From Paucilactobacillus kaifaensis (GTDB lineage: Bacteria; Bacillota; Bacilli; Lactobacillales; Lactobacillaceae), in NCBI RefSeq assembly GCF_005405145.1, contig NZ_BJDM01000013.1:1-52426 (forward strand): a DNA stretch of 52,426 bases. The letters are read 5' to 3'. The notes beneath the pieces are model-generated. The model did no database searches, was not told where the DNA came from, and saw only the letters and a list, made by a program, of their open reading frames with translations. The position numbers were made by a program, and so were the translations under genes. The stretch's first letter is position 1. The number at the start of each line of letters is the position of its first letter. Below, piece by piece: positions 45,657 to 52,426 of the stretch.

Positions 45657-46247
45657 ATGAATTTACGAAAGAATGCTCTTAAGTTTTCTGCTACAACAAT
45701 CGGTGCAGTTGCCTTTGGTACAATTGCTGTTGCAACAAACGCCAGTGCTGATGAAATCTACACAGTTAAATCTGGTGACACACTTTCAGAAATTTCTTAC
45801 CAATACGCTAAGGATACCAGCATGGTTAACGACTTAGCTAAGAAAAACAACATTGCTGACATTAACTTAATCTATGTTGGCCAAAAATTAATGATTACAA
45901 CTGACGGTGAAATTCGTCAAGCAACACAACAGGAAGTCCAAACTACTCCTGCAGCACCATCAAGTAACCAAACAACTACTAGTTCTTCAAGTGCTAGTTC
46001 AAGTTACACAAGCCAGACAAGTGGTTCAGATGCATCTGCTAAGGCATGGATTGCAAACCGCGAATCAGGTGGTTCATATACCGCAAGAAATGGTCAATAT
46101 ATTGGTAAGTACCAATTAAGTTCAAGTTATCTTAATGGTGATTACTCAGCTGCAAACCAAGAAAAAGTTGCTGATTCATACGTATCAAGTCGATATGGTT
46201 CATGGTCAGCTGCTCAGTCACACTGGTTGGCTAACGGCTGGTACTAA
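45657..46247 (+). CDS. LysM cell-wall protein with Apf/lysozyme-like C-terminus
   Basis: 196 aa. Signal peptide (about 1-31, ending NASADE), LysM domain (33-77: YTVKSGDTLSEISYQYAKD ... YVGQKLMI) that binds peptidoglycan, a Ser/Thr linker, and a C-terminal 70-residue domain (AKAWIANRESGGSYTARNG ... SHWLANGWY) of the aggregation-promoting-factor / transglycosylase-like type, with Glu in NRESGG as probable catalytic residue. Secreted and wall-bound; codon bias indicates high expression. Strong terminator. Confidence 0.92.
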   Translation: MNLRKNALKFSATTIGAVAFGTIAVATNASADEIYTVKSGDTLSEISYQYAKDTSMVNDLAKKNNIADINLIYVGQKLMITTDGEIRQATQQEVQTTPAAPSSNQTTTSSSSASSSYTSQTSGSDASAKAWIANRESGGSYTARNGQYIGKYQLSSSYLNGDYSAANQEKVADSYVSSRYGSWSAAQSHWLANGWY

Positions 46248-46268
46248 ACTTAAATTTTAGCTTAAATG

Positions 46269-46296
46269 GAGCCTCTTTGCTAAGAGGCTCTTTTTT
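46269..46296 (+). terminator. Terminator of the LysM/Apf gene
   Basis: GAGCCTCTT (46269-46277) pairs with AAGAGGCTC (46282-46290), 4-nt loop, TTTTTT. Confidence 0.92.
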
Positions 46297-46326
46297 GTTT
46301 CACTGGAATGATTCCAGGCAGTTTGA

Positions 46327-46355
46327 TTGGACCAAATGTATATTTATGGTAAGAT
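46327..46355 (+). promoter_or_regulatory. Promoter of ssrA
   Basis: TTGGAC (46327-46332), 17-nt spacer, TAAGAT (46350-46355), 16 nt before the mature 5' end. Confidence 0.65.
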
Positions 46356-46370
46356 ACTTGTTGTAAATAC

Positions 46371-46738
46371 GGGGATGTTTATGGATTCGACAGGTATAGG
46401 TTGAGTTTTGACTGCGCTTCGAAGGTTGCGGCTTCGTTAAAACGCTCAGTTTATTATAACTGCAAAAAATAATAACAATTCTTACGCCTTAGCTGCTTAA
46501 TAACCAGCTGACGTAGATCCGTCCGAGTTCGTTCACGGTTCGATCGCGGGTCCTAAATTTAGTGAACTTACGCTAGTAGCTTCCGTCTGGAGTAGCTAGA
46601 AGAGATTAATCAGGCTAGTCAATTAATAAAGCCCTGATCAGCGGCGTTTTAGTTGGCGAATTTTAAATAGTTGAGATATGAGCGTAGAGGTTGGAATGGC
46701 GATATGCTTGGACAGGGGTTCGACTCCCCTCATCTCCA
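46371..46738 (+). ncRNA. ssrA: tmRNA (SsrA)
   Basis: About 368 nt. The 5' end GGGGATG pairs with CATCTCC near the 3' end; the T arm GGGGTTCGACTCCCC is tRNA-like. The tag frame starts at GCA (46463) and reads AKNNNNSYALAA, then stop, an ALAA degradation tag. Rescues stalled ribosomes with SmpB (18668). No CCA is encoded. The 3' end is the integration site of the prophage. Confidence 0.97.
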
Positions 46739-46745
46739 TGATAGG
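46712..46745 (+). other. Probable attL of the prophage at the ssrA 3' end
   Basis: The integrase gene points at and ends about 170 nt from the tmRNA 3' end (GGTTCGACTCCCCTCATCTC), a common target for tyrosine integrases. The T arm and acceptor remain intact, so the phage carries a copy of that segment. The exact core needs attR, which is outside the window. Confidence 0.6.
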
Positions 46746-46770
46746 GTTTCATAGGTTTCATTACTTTTCA

Positions 46771-46801
46771 AGAATGCCGATACGTCGGCATTCTATTTTT
46801 T
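46771..46801 (+). terminator. Terminator downstream of ssrA
   Basis: AGAATGCCGA (46771-46780), loop TACG, TCGGCATTCT (46785-46794), then ATTTTTTT. If attL is at the tmRNA 3' end, this terminator is phage-borne. Confidence 0.88.
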
Positions 46802-46825
46802 TGCCATTGAATAGATTTCAATAGA

Positions 46826-46858
46826 AGTTAATCAAAAGTTAATCAAAAATCGACCAAA
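46826..46858 (+). repeat. Direct repeats, probable integrase arm-binding sites
   Basis: AGTTAATCAAA at 46826-46836 and 46837-46847, followed by a looser third unit (AATCGACCAAA, 46848-46858). Short tandem 11-mers between att core and int are typical arm-type sites. Confidence 0.6.
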
Positions 46859-46889
46859 AACATTAATATCTAATATTCCCATAAACAAA

Positions 46890-46915
46890 AAATAGCCTAT
46901 CAAAGGCTATTTAAA
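46890..46915 (-). terminator. Terminator of the integrase gene
   Basis: AAATAGCC (46890-46897) pairs with GGCTATTT (46905-46912); on the minus strand a T-run follows. It overlaps the int stop codon. Confidence 0.75.
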
Positions 46916-48062
46916 AATTGACATATTTAGCAAATTTTTGACCAGTTTCCATTTTCATTTTCTTGGTAACGTGAGTGTAAATATTAGCCGTTGTTTGGTA
47001 ATCTGCATGACCCAATCTGACTTGGGCTTCTTTGATGGTTACACCAGATTCAAATAACAGACTGGCATGAGTGTGCCTAAATCCATGTACTGTAATTGGA
47101 TCTAATTTAGCCTTCTCTGCATTAGTTATAATCCATTTACGTGGTTTAGCAGGTGACAGAAATTTATTGTTTTCGTTACTGAACATTAATTGTCTGTTGT
47201 CAATCTTGTTAATTCCTAATGCTAATAATTCACGTTTCTGGACGGTGCGCCAATGTTTCATTTCTTGTAAGGTAATGGGGTCAATATCTAGCGTTCTAAC
47301 GCTTGCTTTTGTCTTTGGAGGCTCAATAGATAGTGTTGAACCTGTACCGCGTGAGAGAGCCTTATTTATTCTTAGAGTACTATCGTGAAAATCAATGTCT
47401 GACCAATTTAATGCAATAGCTTCGCCTTTACGAATACCGGTGAAAGCTAGTAATCGTAAGAATGCATAAGCTTTTTCATTTTTACTTTGTTTGACGGTTT
47501 CTAGAAATACTTTTAATTCATCCGCTTCATAGAAATTAACATCTTCATCCTCTGTAATTGTATTTTTCGGGCGAGGCACAATAATGTTCAGAACGGGGTT
47601 ATTATCTACAATATGTCTGTTAACAGCAAACACAAATACCCGGGAGACATTATTCTTATATTCACGGTATTTCGTGTAACCATCTTCATACCAATCATTT
47701 ACTAGTTCCTGACAATCCTTGATCGATATTTTACCAATTTTCTTGTTGCCAAATTCAGGCAGAATGTGAAGTCTAAATTGTGTTTGGACTTTAACAAACG
47801 TAGATGCTTGAACTGTATGCTTGTATTCATCCAACCAATCATTGGCTATTTCTTCAAATAGTCTGTTAGGGTCGGTTTCGTTCAATGTGTCCTGTTTAAA
47901 ACTAGCACGCATTTGGATATAAGAATCGGTTGCTGCAGGTTTACTTGTAAATCCACGCCGTGTTTTTATTACTTTCTTTCCAGTCCGTGGATCGGTACCA
48001 ACATATCCATTCCAATACCATAACTTAGTACCTTTAGATTTGTAGCTGGTATACTTTACCAT
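46911..48062 (-). CDS. int: Phage tyrosine integrase
   Basis: 383 aa. N-terminal arm-binding domain (WYWNGYVGTDPRTGKKVIKTRRGFTSK), SAM-like core-binding domain (about 65-165), catalytic domain with Arg211 (TGIRKGEA), His326 and Arg329 (HGFRHTH), His352 (LGHADYQTT) and nucleophile Tyr362 (IYTHVT). All catalytic residues present, so likely active. It is transcribed towards ssrA and adjacent to its 3' end, marking the left end of the prophage. Confidence 0.97.
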   Translation of the reverse strand: MVKYTSYKSKGTKLWYWNGYVGTDPRTGKKVIKTRRGFTSKPAATDSYIQMRASFKQDTLNETDPNRLFEEIANDWLDEYKHTVQASTFVKVQTQFRLHILPEFGNKKIGKISIKDCQELVNDWYEDGYTKYREYKNNVSRVFVFAVNRHIVDNNPVLNIIVPRPKNTITEDEDVNFYEADELKVFLETVKQSKNEKAYAFLRLLAFTGIRKGEAIALNWSDIDFHDSTLRINKALSRGTGSTLSIEPPKTKASVRTLDIDPITLQEMKHWRTVQKRELLALGINKIDNRQLMFSNENNKFLSPAKPRKWIITNAEKAKLDPITVHGFRHTHASLLFESGVTIKEAQVRLGHADYQTTANIYTHVTKKMKMETGQKFAKYVNF

Positions 48063-48201
48063 TATGGATCATTCCTTTCATAGACTTGAAAGACGGTACC
48101 CAAACACGTAAAATGAGTATATAAAAGGTATCGCATTTCAATGCGGTTTTTATTAGTAGTCATATCCCTGGACCGGCCAAAGTTTAGGGGATATGGCTTT
48201 T

Positions 48202-48567
48202 TTATTTAAAAAATGTAATTAATCCAACAGTTGCAGAAATAATTGTAATTGCAGTAAAAATGTACCAAACCTTCTGAATTGCAAATTTTGTGTTTATACT
48301 TTCAAACTTTGTATCGATATGTGCTTCCATTAAATCTATTTTGCTACTAATTTTATCAATTGCATAGTCAAGTTCCTTGTGTGTTACATAGTCGTTTTTC
48401 ATCCCATTACCTCCATCATTGTTATTTCCACTAATTATATCATGATTGCTAGTTTGAGATGAGTGCTCCAAGACTAAATTTGACTGATTATCATCATGAA
48501 TTGTGTTTGCTGTGATGGTCAAGTGATCTTCCAAAGGAATAATCTTAGAACTTTCGCTACTACTCAT
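48202..48567 (-). CDS. Prophage tail-anchored coiled-coil membrane protein
   Basis: 121 aa. Polar, Ser/Asn-rich N half; coiled-coil segment DYVTHKELDYAIDKISSKIDL and repeats of the type KIDLMEAHIDTKFESINTKF; one C-terminal membrane helix (VWYIFTAITIISATVGLITF). Tail-anchored topology with the coil inside. Function not known; lysogeny-module location suggests superinfection exclusion or another lysogenic-conversion role. Its start overlaps the upstream gene by 8 nt. Confidence 0.75.
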   Translation of the reverse strand: MSSSESSKIIPLEDHLTITANTIHDDNQSNLVLEHSSQTSNHDIISGNNNDGGNGMKNDYVTHKELDYAIDKISSKIDLMEAHIDTKFESINTKFAIQKVWYIFTAITIISATVGLITFFK

Positions 48568-48982
48568 GTTCAGTACCGCTCTTTACGACAAAATATGAAT
48601 TCACTTCTTCCAATTTTTTTTCATTATCAAAAACGGTTAAAGTGGCTTTAAATATATCATGTTCAATAACAGAAATAGCAGGAGTTTTGACTTGAATTAA
48701 ACTGCTAGCTTGTGTTTTTTCATCATTAGTGTATTTCTCATCAGTCAATTCATTACTGTTTATTGAAAATGTATTTTGAGAATTAAGTAAAAGTATTTCT
48801 TTAGAATTTGAAATCTGAGTAATTACCTGGTAAGGGTAATCAACATTGAAATTAAAAAATAAGGTTTTAAACGTAAAAGAATAATTCGCGGGAAATTGTT
48901 CAAATTCAACGGCTCCAACGGGATTATCATTATTATCAACGCATGCAAAAAAACCTATCTTTTCTTTGTATTTTTCAGTCAT
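48560..48982 (-). CDS. Prophage protein, unknown, 140 aa
   Basis: Start set at ATG 48982 (MTEKYKEKIGFFACVD; AAAGGA 6 nt upstream), dropping seven residues of the longer frame. Beta-rich soluble protein (GAVEFEQFPANYSFTFKTLFFNF, IKVKTPAISVIEHDIFKATLTVFD-like strands), resembling an immunoglobulin-like or C2-like sandwich, no known motif. Coupled to the tail-anchored gene by overlap, so the two may work together. Confidence 0.7.
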   Translation of the reverse strand: MTEKYKEKIGFFACVDNNDNPVGAVEFEQFPANYSFTFKTLFFNFNVDYPYQVITQISNSKEILLLNSQNTFSINSNELTDEKYTNDEKTQASSLIQVKTPAISVIEHDIFKATLTVFDNEKKLEEVNSYFVVKSGTEHE

Positions 48983-49048
48983 ATTATTCCTTTCATATAG
49001 CACATTCCTTACCTTAAGCGGGAGGGGGATGTGGACTTTTTTATTTGA

Positions 49049-49816
49049 TTAAATATTTAGTAACTGTTTCTTTTTCGCATCGAATTCATCTTGAGTTAAG
49101 ATCCCTTCATCGACTAATGATTTCAATTCATGAAGTTGATCGGTAATTGATTTTGCTAGTTTATCGCTAGAAGACTGAGAATTATTTTGTGATGGGTGCA
49201 TAAACTCTTTTCTTGCTGATTTGATCGCATCAATCATTTTAGGTGCAGTTTCTTTCATAACGTTCTTGACTTCTGTTTTAACTGCTCCATTTACAATAGA
49301 AATAGATCCCATAAGCATACCTTTTTCATAGTTTACAGAATTGACCATATCAAGAGGTATTTCAGTTGATTTAATACCGTATACCATTCCTTTATCAATG
49401 AATATAATACGTTCATCGGTACATACCATTAAGACGGTATTGCCGTCCACTAAACCGCTTGTAGCATATTTTACTGTTTCATCATCATTCAAAAGTTCAG
49501 GCAAAGCACTGACCTCTTTTTTTGTTCCCCAAAGATCAGAAACTCCAGCCTGTTCAAAATCATTTTTTATCTTATCAGTACGTTTCTTAATGCTTGAATT
49601 TTCTTCAGCTAGAAGTATTTCTTTTAAGTTTTCTCCATTTTGTAGTGCTTCAATCACTCGAGAAGCTTCCAATTTTTCAGCATATTTAACAGGGTCACTC
49701 ACTGAATTAAAACCAGCTTGTTTCCAATGTGGCTTGCACATATATCCACCTACTAATTTTATTTGTCCGGTCATAACACCAATTTTTTCGTTATCAACTA
49801 CGCATAGCTTTGCCAT
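49049..49816 (-). CDS. Prophage protein with PH-like and SHOCT domains
   Basis: 255 aa. N-terminus LCVVDNEKIGV...YMCKPHW, possibly a degenerate zinc finger of the DUF4428 type; helical stretch (ENLKEILLAEENSSIKKRT); bacterial PH-like domain (about 105-190: DETVKYATSGLVDGNTVLMV, DERIIFIDKGMVYG); C-terminal SHOCT motif LKSLVDEGILTQDEFDAKKK. PH plus SHOCT proteins recur in phage lysogeny modules, where they are suspected to act in host surveillance or exclusion; mechanism unknown. Confidence 0.8.
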   Translation of the reverse strand: MAKLCVVDNEKIGVMTGQIKLVGGYMCKPHWKQAGFNSVSDPVKYAEKLEASRVIEALQNGENLKEILLAEENSSIKKRTDKIKNDFEQAGVSDLWGTKKEVSALPELLNDDETVKYATSGLVDGNTVLMVCTDERIIFIDKGMVYGIKSTEIPLDMVNSVNYEKGMLMGSISIVNGAVKTEVKNVMKETAPKMIDAIKSARKEFMHPSQNNSQSSSDKLAKSITDQLHELKSLVDEGILTQDEFDAKKKQLLNI

Positions 49817-49875
49817 TACATATCACTCCCAATAGTTTCACCGAGTTTAGAGTCATCTGTGTTAGGGACTATAGG

Positions 49876-50376
49876 TTATTTGGCTTTTCTGTGGTCATCA
49901 GTCTTATAAAACTGAATAGTATCATTAATGATCGCTGTATACCCATTATCTAATTTGATTGGACCATCAGTAGTTTCCTTAAAATATTCGATTACGTTGT
50001 GCAGGAACTCTTGTGGGACGTCTAGTTCTTCAGCGATTTCATATTCTGATTCAGTACCTGAAATATAACACTCGAATAGTTGATCCATAGTCACTAACTG
50101 TTTATAGGTGAGACCACGAGCTTTATTTTCCTGCTTGATTTGATCCGTTGAATTTTGTTTTAATATGACACCATAACTGGTCATCATATGTTTGAATTCT
50201 TCAACCAACATCATTTTTTTATCAATTTCAGGTTGATTGCGTTCAATGAAAATGAAGGGTAGATCATGACGCATTGCAAACATTCCATAATCACCAGTAT
50301 TTTCATACAGGTCACATTCTATAACAGTGACCACATTATTAAACTGTTCAATTAGCTCATCAAAAGTAACTGCCAT
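49876..50376 (-). CDS. ImmA/IrrE-like metallopeptidase of the prophage
   Basis: 166 aa. Middle segment LVEEFKHMMTSYG corresponds to the zinc motif of ImmA-type proteases (usually xEELGHxxT or HExxH); here it reads EEFKH, so the first ligand is not His. C-terminal half includes an HTH-like helix pair (TESEYEIAEELDVPQEFLHNVI). ImmA cleaves the adjacent CI repressor on DNA damage in ICEBs1-type systems, and this gene is directly downstream of the repressor, 3 nt apart. Whether it is still proteolytic is uncertain. Confidence 0.78.
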   Translation of the reverse strand: MAVTFDELIEQFNNVVTVIECDLYENTGDYGMFAMRHDLPFIFIERNQPEIDKKMMLVEEFKHMMTSYGVILKQNSTDQIKQENKARGLTYKQLVTMDQLFECYISGTESEYEIAEELDVPQEFLHNVIEYFKETTDGPIKLDNGYTAIINDTIQFYKTDDHRKAK

Positions 50377-50379
50377 ATG

Positions 50380-50727
50380 CTAGTTTCCTTTATTTTTCTC
50401 GTCATAAGAATCGATTAATCCATCAAGGTATGCTTCTATTTTATTTAGTTCTTCATCAGTAACTTTATGATCTCGATTGGCAGCATGAGCCGCTAAAGTT
50501 GTGAATCGACTATTTACTGGTTCATTGGGCACATCAGTTCTACCTAGTAAATAATCTGTAGAAACATTGAAATAATCAGCAACTTTTTCTAATTTATCAA
50601 CTGATGGTTTGCTTTTCTTCCATGCATAAAGTGAATTTCTACTAAAACCAAGTTTTTCTTCTAGTTCTACAATTGATACGCCTTGTTTTTCAGATAGCGT
50701 TTTTACAATTTCAAATGTTGTCATCAT
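50380..50727 (-). CDS. Prophage CI-like repressor (XRE HTH)
   Basis: 115 aa from ATG 50727 (MMTTFEIVKTLSEKQG), with AAGG at 8 nt; the longer frame from 50751 adds 8 residues without a ribosome site. HTH: SIVELEEKLGFSRNSLYAWKKSKPSVDKLEKVADYF, then STDYLLGRTD, typical of Gram-positive phage repressors. No LexA-type peptidase domain, in line with control by the ImmA-like protein downstream. Divergent from cro. Confidence 0.9.
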   Translation of the reverse strand: MMTTFEIVKTLSEKQGVSIVELEEKLGFSRNSLYAWKKSKPSVDKLEKVADYFNVSTDYLLGRTDVPNEPVNSRFTTLAAHAANRDHKVTDEELNKIEAYLDGLIDSYDEKNKGN

Positions 50728-50776
50728 TAAACCATCCTTGAATACAGACAAGTTAAATAATTTTATAGAAAAACAG

Positions 50777-50805
50777 TTGACATCTACAAAACTTTATAAT
50801 ATACT
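50777..50805 (+). promoter_or_regulatory. Prophage rightward promoter (PR-like)
   Basis: TTGACA (50777-50782), 17-nt spacer, TATACT (50800-50805): near-consensus. The expected start is about 50812, giving a leader of roughly 200 nt before cro. Confidence 0.78.
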
Positions 50806-50930
50806 CATCTTGTAAGCTAATTTGATAGCAAAAAGGCCAATATAAAAGAGCTAACTAAAACCGTTCCCCAACGATCAATAGCTTTTAATGGCTTATTTAA
50901 CTATGGGTACAGTCTACAAGACTATGTAGA
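50783..50930. promoter_or_regulatory. Candidate repressor operators O1 and O2
   Basis: O2 TCTACA-AGACTA-TGTAGA (50913-50930) is a perfect 6-bp-arm palindrome. O1 TCTACAAAACTTTATAAT (50783-50800) matches it at 13 of 18 positions and fills the PR spacer. This is the arrangement expected for CI/Cro binding. Confidence 0.5.
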
Positions 50931-50983
50931 AGTAGTCAATATATTTCAAAAATTAATTAATTTAAATTATCAAATTAGCTTAC
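50812..50983. repeat. 16-bp inverted repeat enclosing the cro leader
   Basis: GTAAGCTAATTTGATA (50812-50827) and its exact reverse complement (50968-50983) are 140 nt apart. The first copy begins at the predicted PR start; the second ends 12 nt before the cro ribosome site. No gene is present inside. Confidence 0.85.
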
Positions 50984-51010
50984 CTAAATTAAACGAAGGG
51001 AGGAGCAAAT

Positions 51011-51205
51011 ATGCCGGAAACATTATCTGGGCGAGAACTTATTCGTAAATATTTGGACGAAAATGAAATTTCAATTACAAGCCTTGCTACCACGTTTGGA
51101 GTTGGAAAAATGTACATGGTTCAGGTATTAAACGGAGAACGTCACTCTGCAGCAGCAAATCAATTGGTTTTGAAAATAATTGACGCATTCAAGATCCGAC
51201 CATAA
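51011..51205 (+). CDS. Prophage Cro-like regulator
   Basis: 64 aa, ATG with AAGGGAGGAG. Single HTH: LIRKYLDENEISITSLATTF, turn, KMYMVQVLNGERHS, then a hydrophobic dimerisation helix. Divergent from the CI-like gene, first gene of the rightward operon. Confidence 0.85.
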   Translation: MPETLSGRELIRKYLDENEISITSLATTFGVGKMYMVQVLNGERHSAAANQLVLKIIDAFKIRP

Positions 51206-51219
51206 AAGGAGGTTATCAC

Positions 51220-51459
51220 ATGGACGACAACAGACTTTACCAAACCGTTTTAGAGGCCGTCAATGAAGCATTGGGTGCCAAGCATGAATGGTTACGTAAG
51301 CATGAAGCTATTAAACATGCTCATGTGGCTAACAACACATTTGATAAATGGATCAAAAATGGTGGGATTTATGCACGATACATTGAAGGTGTGCAGTTGT
51401 ATGACAAGCATGAGATTGATGAGTTTATCAATAGTCATCAGGTTAAGGAAGTGGTTTAG
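51220..51459 (+). CDS. Prophage small protein, excisionase/DUF771-like
   Basis: 79 aa, ribosome site AAAGGAGG. LRKHEAIKHAHVANNTFDKWIKNG is a helix-turn-helix with a wing (YDKHEIDEFINSH), like small phage MerR/excisionase-type DUF771 proteins. 14 nt after cro; probably an early regulator or excisionase. Confidence 0.72.
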   Translation: MDDNRLYQTVLEAVNEALGAKHEWLRKHEAIKHAHVANNTFDKWIKNGGIYARYIEGVQLYDKHEIDEFINSHQVKEVV

Positions 51460-51570
51460 ATGTATGAATGGATTGCGCAAAATGGTGGTCAAATCATTGG
51501 AATTATCAGTGTTGCATTGCTTAGCGGTGGCATTGGCTACCACTGGCAGAAACATGATTTGTTTGATTAA
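51460..51570 (+). CDS. Prophage 36-aa single-helix membrane protein
   Basis: ATG 51460 directly abuts the previous stop. MYEWIAQNGGQIIGIISVAL begins the protein and it ends HWQKHDLFD; one membrane helix (about 11-27). AAGGAAG precedes the start. Too short for usual cut-offs; its tight fit in the early operon supports it. Confidence 0.65.
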   Translation: MYEWIAQNGGQIIGIISVALLSGGIGYHWQKHDLFD

Positions 51571-51583
51571 GGAGGGAATAAAT

Positions 51584-51691
51584 ATGAAGTTAACAATCGA
51601 GGGCAATTCAGATGATATTAAAAAAGTGCTCCAAGCTATTAGTGGTAGCGAGGAACACGATAATAAAACCAAAAAAAACTTTATTTCTTAG
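51584..51691 (+). CDS. Prophage 35-aa small protein
   Basis: ATG 51584 with excellent AAGGAGGGAA. MKLTIEGNSDDIKKVLQAIS then a charged tail ending KKNFIS. One strand plus one helix; no known motif. Its 3' end overlaps the end of the convergent minus-strand gene by 11 nt. Confidence 0.65.
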   Translation: MKLTIEGNSDDIKKVLQAISGSEEHDNKTKKNFIS

Positions 51692-51878
51692 GTTCTGATA
51701 GAACGTTAATGTCACCTTTTACTGCTGCAAGGATATAAGCAAACTGATTTGCTACAAAATCTGCTTTTAAAATAGGCATTTTGTTTGCACCGTTACCAAG
51801 TTTTAATCCTGCATTGTGATTAATCATTGCAATGGTTAATTCTGCAGCGATTTCTTTATCGGATTTTTCAGTCATCAT
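51681..51878 (-). CDS. Prophage unknown 65-aa protein
   Basis: Ribosome site GAGGTGAATT before the ATG pair at 51878/51875. MMTEKSDKEIAAELTIAMIN then LKADFVANQFAYILAAVKGD; helical, soluble. Transcribed against the early operon, from the spacer just before the antirepressor gene. Small phage protein of unknown role. Confidence 0.65.
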   Translation of the reverse strand: MMTEKSDKEIAAELTIAMINHNAGLKLGNGANKMPILKADFVANQFAYILAAVKGDINVLSEPKK

Positions 51879-51929
51879 AATTCACCTCACTTTCAAAAAT
51901 AATTATCTCAAATAGAAAGGAGCACCACA

Positions 51930-52426
51930 ATGAACGATTTAGTAATTATGAAAGAGCAACAAGCAGTAACTAGTAGCTTGCAAGTTTCAGAAACGTTTAG
52001 TAAAGAACACAGAAATGTACTAAGAGATGTAAAGAATCTCACTGCTCAAAATTCAGCAGTGAAAAAATATTTTTTTGAAGATACGTATATCAATAGCCGC
52101 GGACAAGAATATCCAATCATCTATATGAATCGTGACGGTTTCACGTTATTGGCTATGGGCTTTACTGGCAAACAAGCATTGGCTTTCAAACTCAAGTACA
52201 TCAACGCATTCAATCAAATGGAACAACAGATTGAACAAACAGGTGGTTACCAAGTACCAACTAATATGGCCGAAGCATTGAGACTAGCAGCTGATCAGGC
52301 TGAACAAATTGAAGTATTAAAGCCTAAAGCACTATTCGCTGACGCAGTAGCTACCAGTCACACATCAATTTTGGTCGGTGATCTAGCTAAGATTTTAAAA
52401 CAGAACGGTGTTGAAACTGGTGCACG
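51930..52426 (+). CDS. Phage Rha-family regulator with KilAC (ANT) domain, 3' end outside window
   Basis: 165 codons visible, no stop before the edge. Ribosome site AAAGGAG. N-terminal Rha domain (VTSSLQVSETFSKEHRNVLR, YINSRGQEYPIIYMNRDGFT, FTGKQALAFKLKYINAFNQM) followed by the start of a KilAC antirepressor domain (LKPKALFADAVATSHTSI, VGDLAKILKQNG). Rha/ANT proteins act as antirepressors or regulators of lytic growth. Confidence 0.93.
   Translation, partial: MNDLVIMKEQQAVTSSLQVSETFSKEHRNVLRDVKNLTAQNSAVKKYFFEDTYINSRGQEYPIIYMNRDGFTLLAMGFTGKQALAFKLKYINAFNQMEQQIEQTGGYQVPTNMAEALRLAADQAEQIEVLKPKALFADAVATSHTSILVGDLAKILKQNGVETGA

Noticed and set aside
50905-50931. Leader peptide MGTVYKTM before cro
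   Set aside because: Eight codons ending in TAG but without a ribosome site; the sequence is better explained by operator O2.

Overview
The window is AT-rich low-GC Gram-positive chromosome, most consistent with Lactobacillaceae. Evidence: a clpP / glycolytic operon / secG-est-rnr-smpB / ung-pta-tsaE / murB / cdaA-cdaR-glmM / glmS gene order of the kind found in plantarum-type lactobacilli, an L-2-hydroxyisocaproate dehydrogenase, a KxYKxGKxW/LPxTG surface protein, a LysM-Apf cell-wall protein, and a tmRNA whose tag reads AKNNNNSYALAA. I cannot name the species from sequence alone.

Layout. 1-2760: clpP under a CtsR box, two small unlisted genes (48 and 41 aa), an L-HicDH-type dehydrogenase and tRNA-Arg(CCG). 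3149-13299: the glycolytic genes gap-pgk-tpiA-eno, without cggR in front and split between pgk and tpiA by about 5.6 kb. That insert holds a divergent pair of small HTH regulators, a serine-rich LPxTG adhesin broken by one in-frame TAA, a small membrane protein and three zinc-ribbon/membrane/extracytoplasmic proteins. 13508-25615: ClC channel, secG, esterase, RNase R, smpB, LURP-one-like gene, ung, pta, tsaE, GNAT, two nucleases and murB. 25712-33668: Na+/H+ antiporter, DUF1361 protein, c-di-AMP synthase operon with glmM, then glmS. 33696-46247: lipoprotein hydrolase, GntP permease, nagB, a probable CcpA-repressed small RNA, two unknown genes, tRNA-Asn, TMEM175-type channel, O-acetyltransferase, UspA, LicD, MarR, HAD, SDR and a LysM/Apf protein. 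46371-52426: tmRNA with a prophage integrated at its 3' end; the prophage runs off the right edge after integrase, lysogeny genes, CI/Cro switch and a Rha/KilAC antirepressor.

The most unusual feature is a family of six intergenic hairpin elements of about 123-131 bp (at 13298, 15414, 19141, 20152, 37929 and 44828), all on the + strand. They share short ends (AGAGTGTG / CACACGTTTCA) and an internal GTC bulge about 25 nt from the 5' end, but most have unrelated, self-complementary stems. In two of them the 3' arm is tandemly amplified (90 bp x4 and 88 bp x3). Second is a free-standing ~84-nt transcription unit at 37060-37143 with a perfect cre box over its -35, a C/U-rich linker and a UCCC terminator loop, resembling CcpA-repressed sRNAs.

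Functional links: glmM, glmS and nagB control amino-sugar flow to the wall, and glmS and nagB share a NagR-like operator; cdaA/cdaR sit with glmM as usual in Firmicutes; smpB and ssrA together give trans-translation; murB, OatA-like, LicD-like and LysM/Apf genes act on the envelope. Where the longest possible frame had no ribosome-binding site, I moved the start to the codon with a correctly spaced one and say so.
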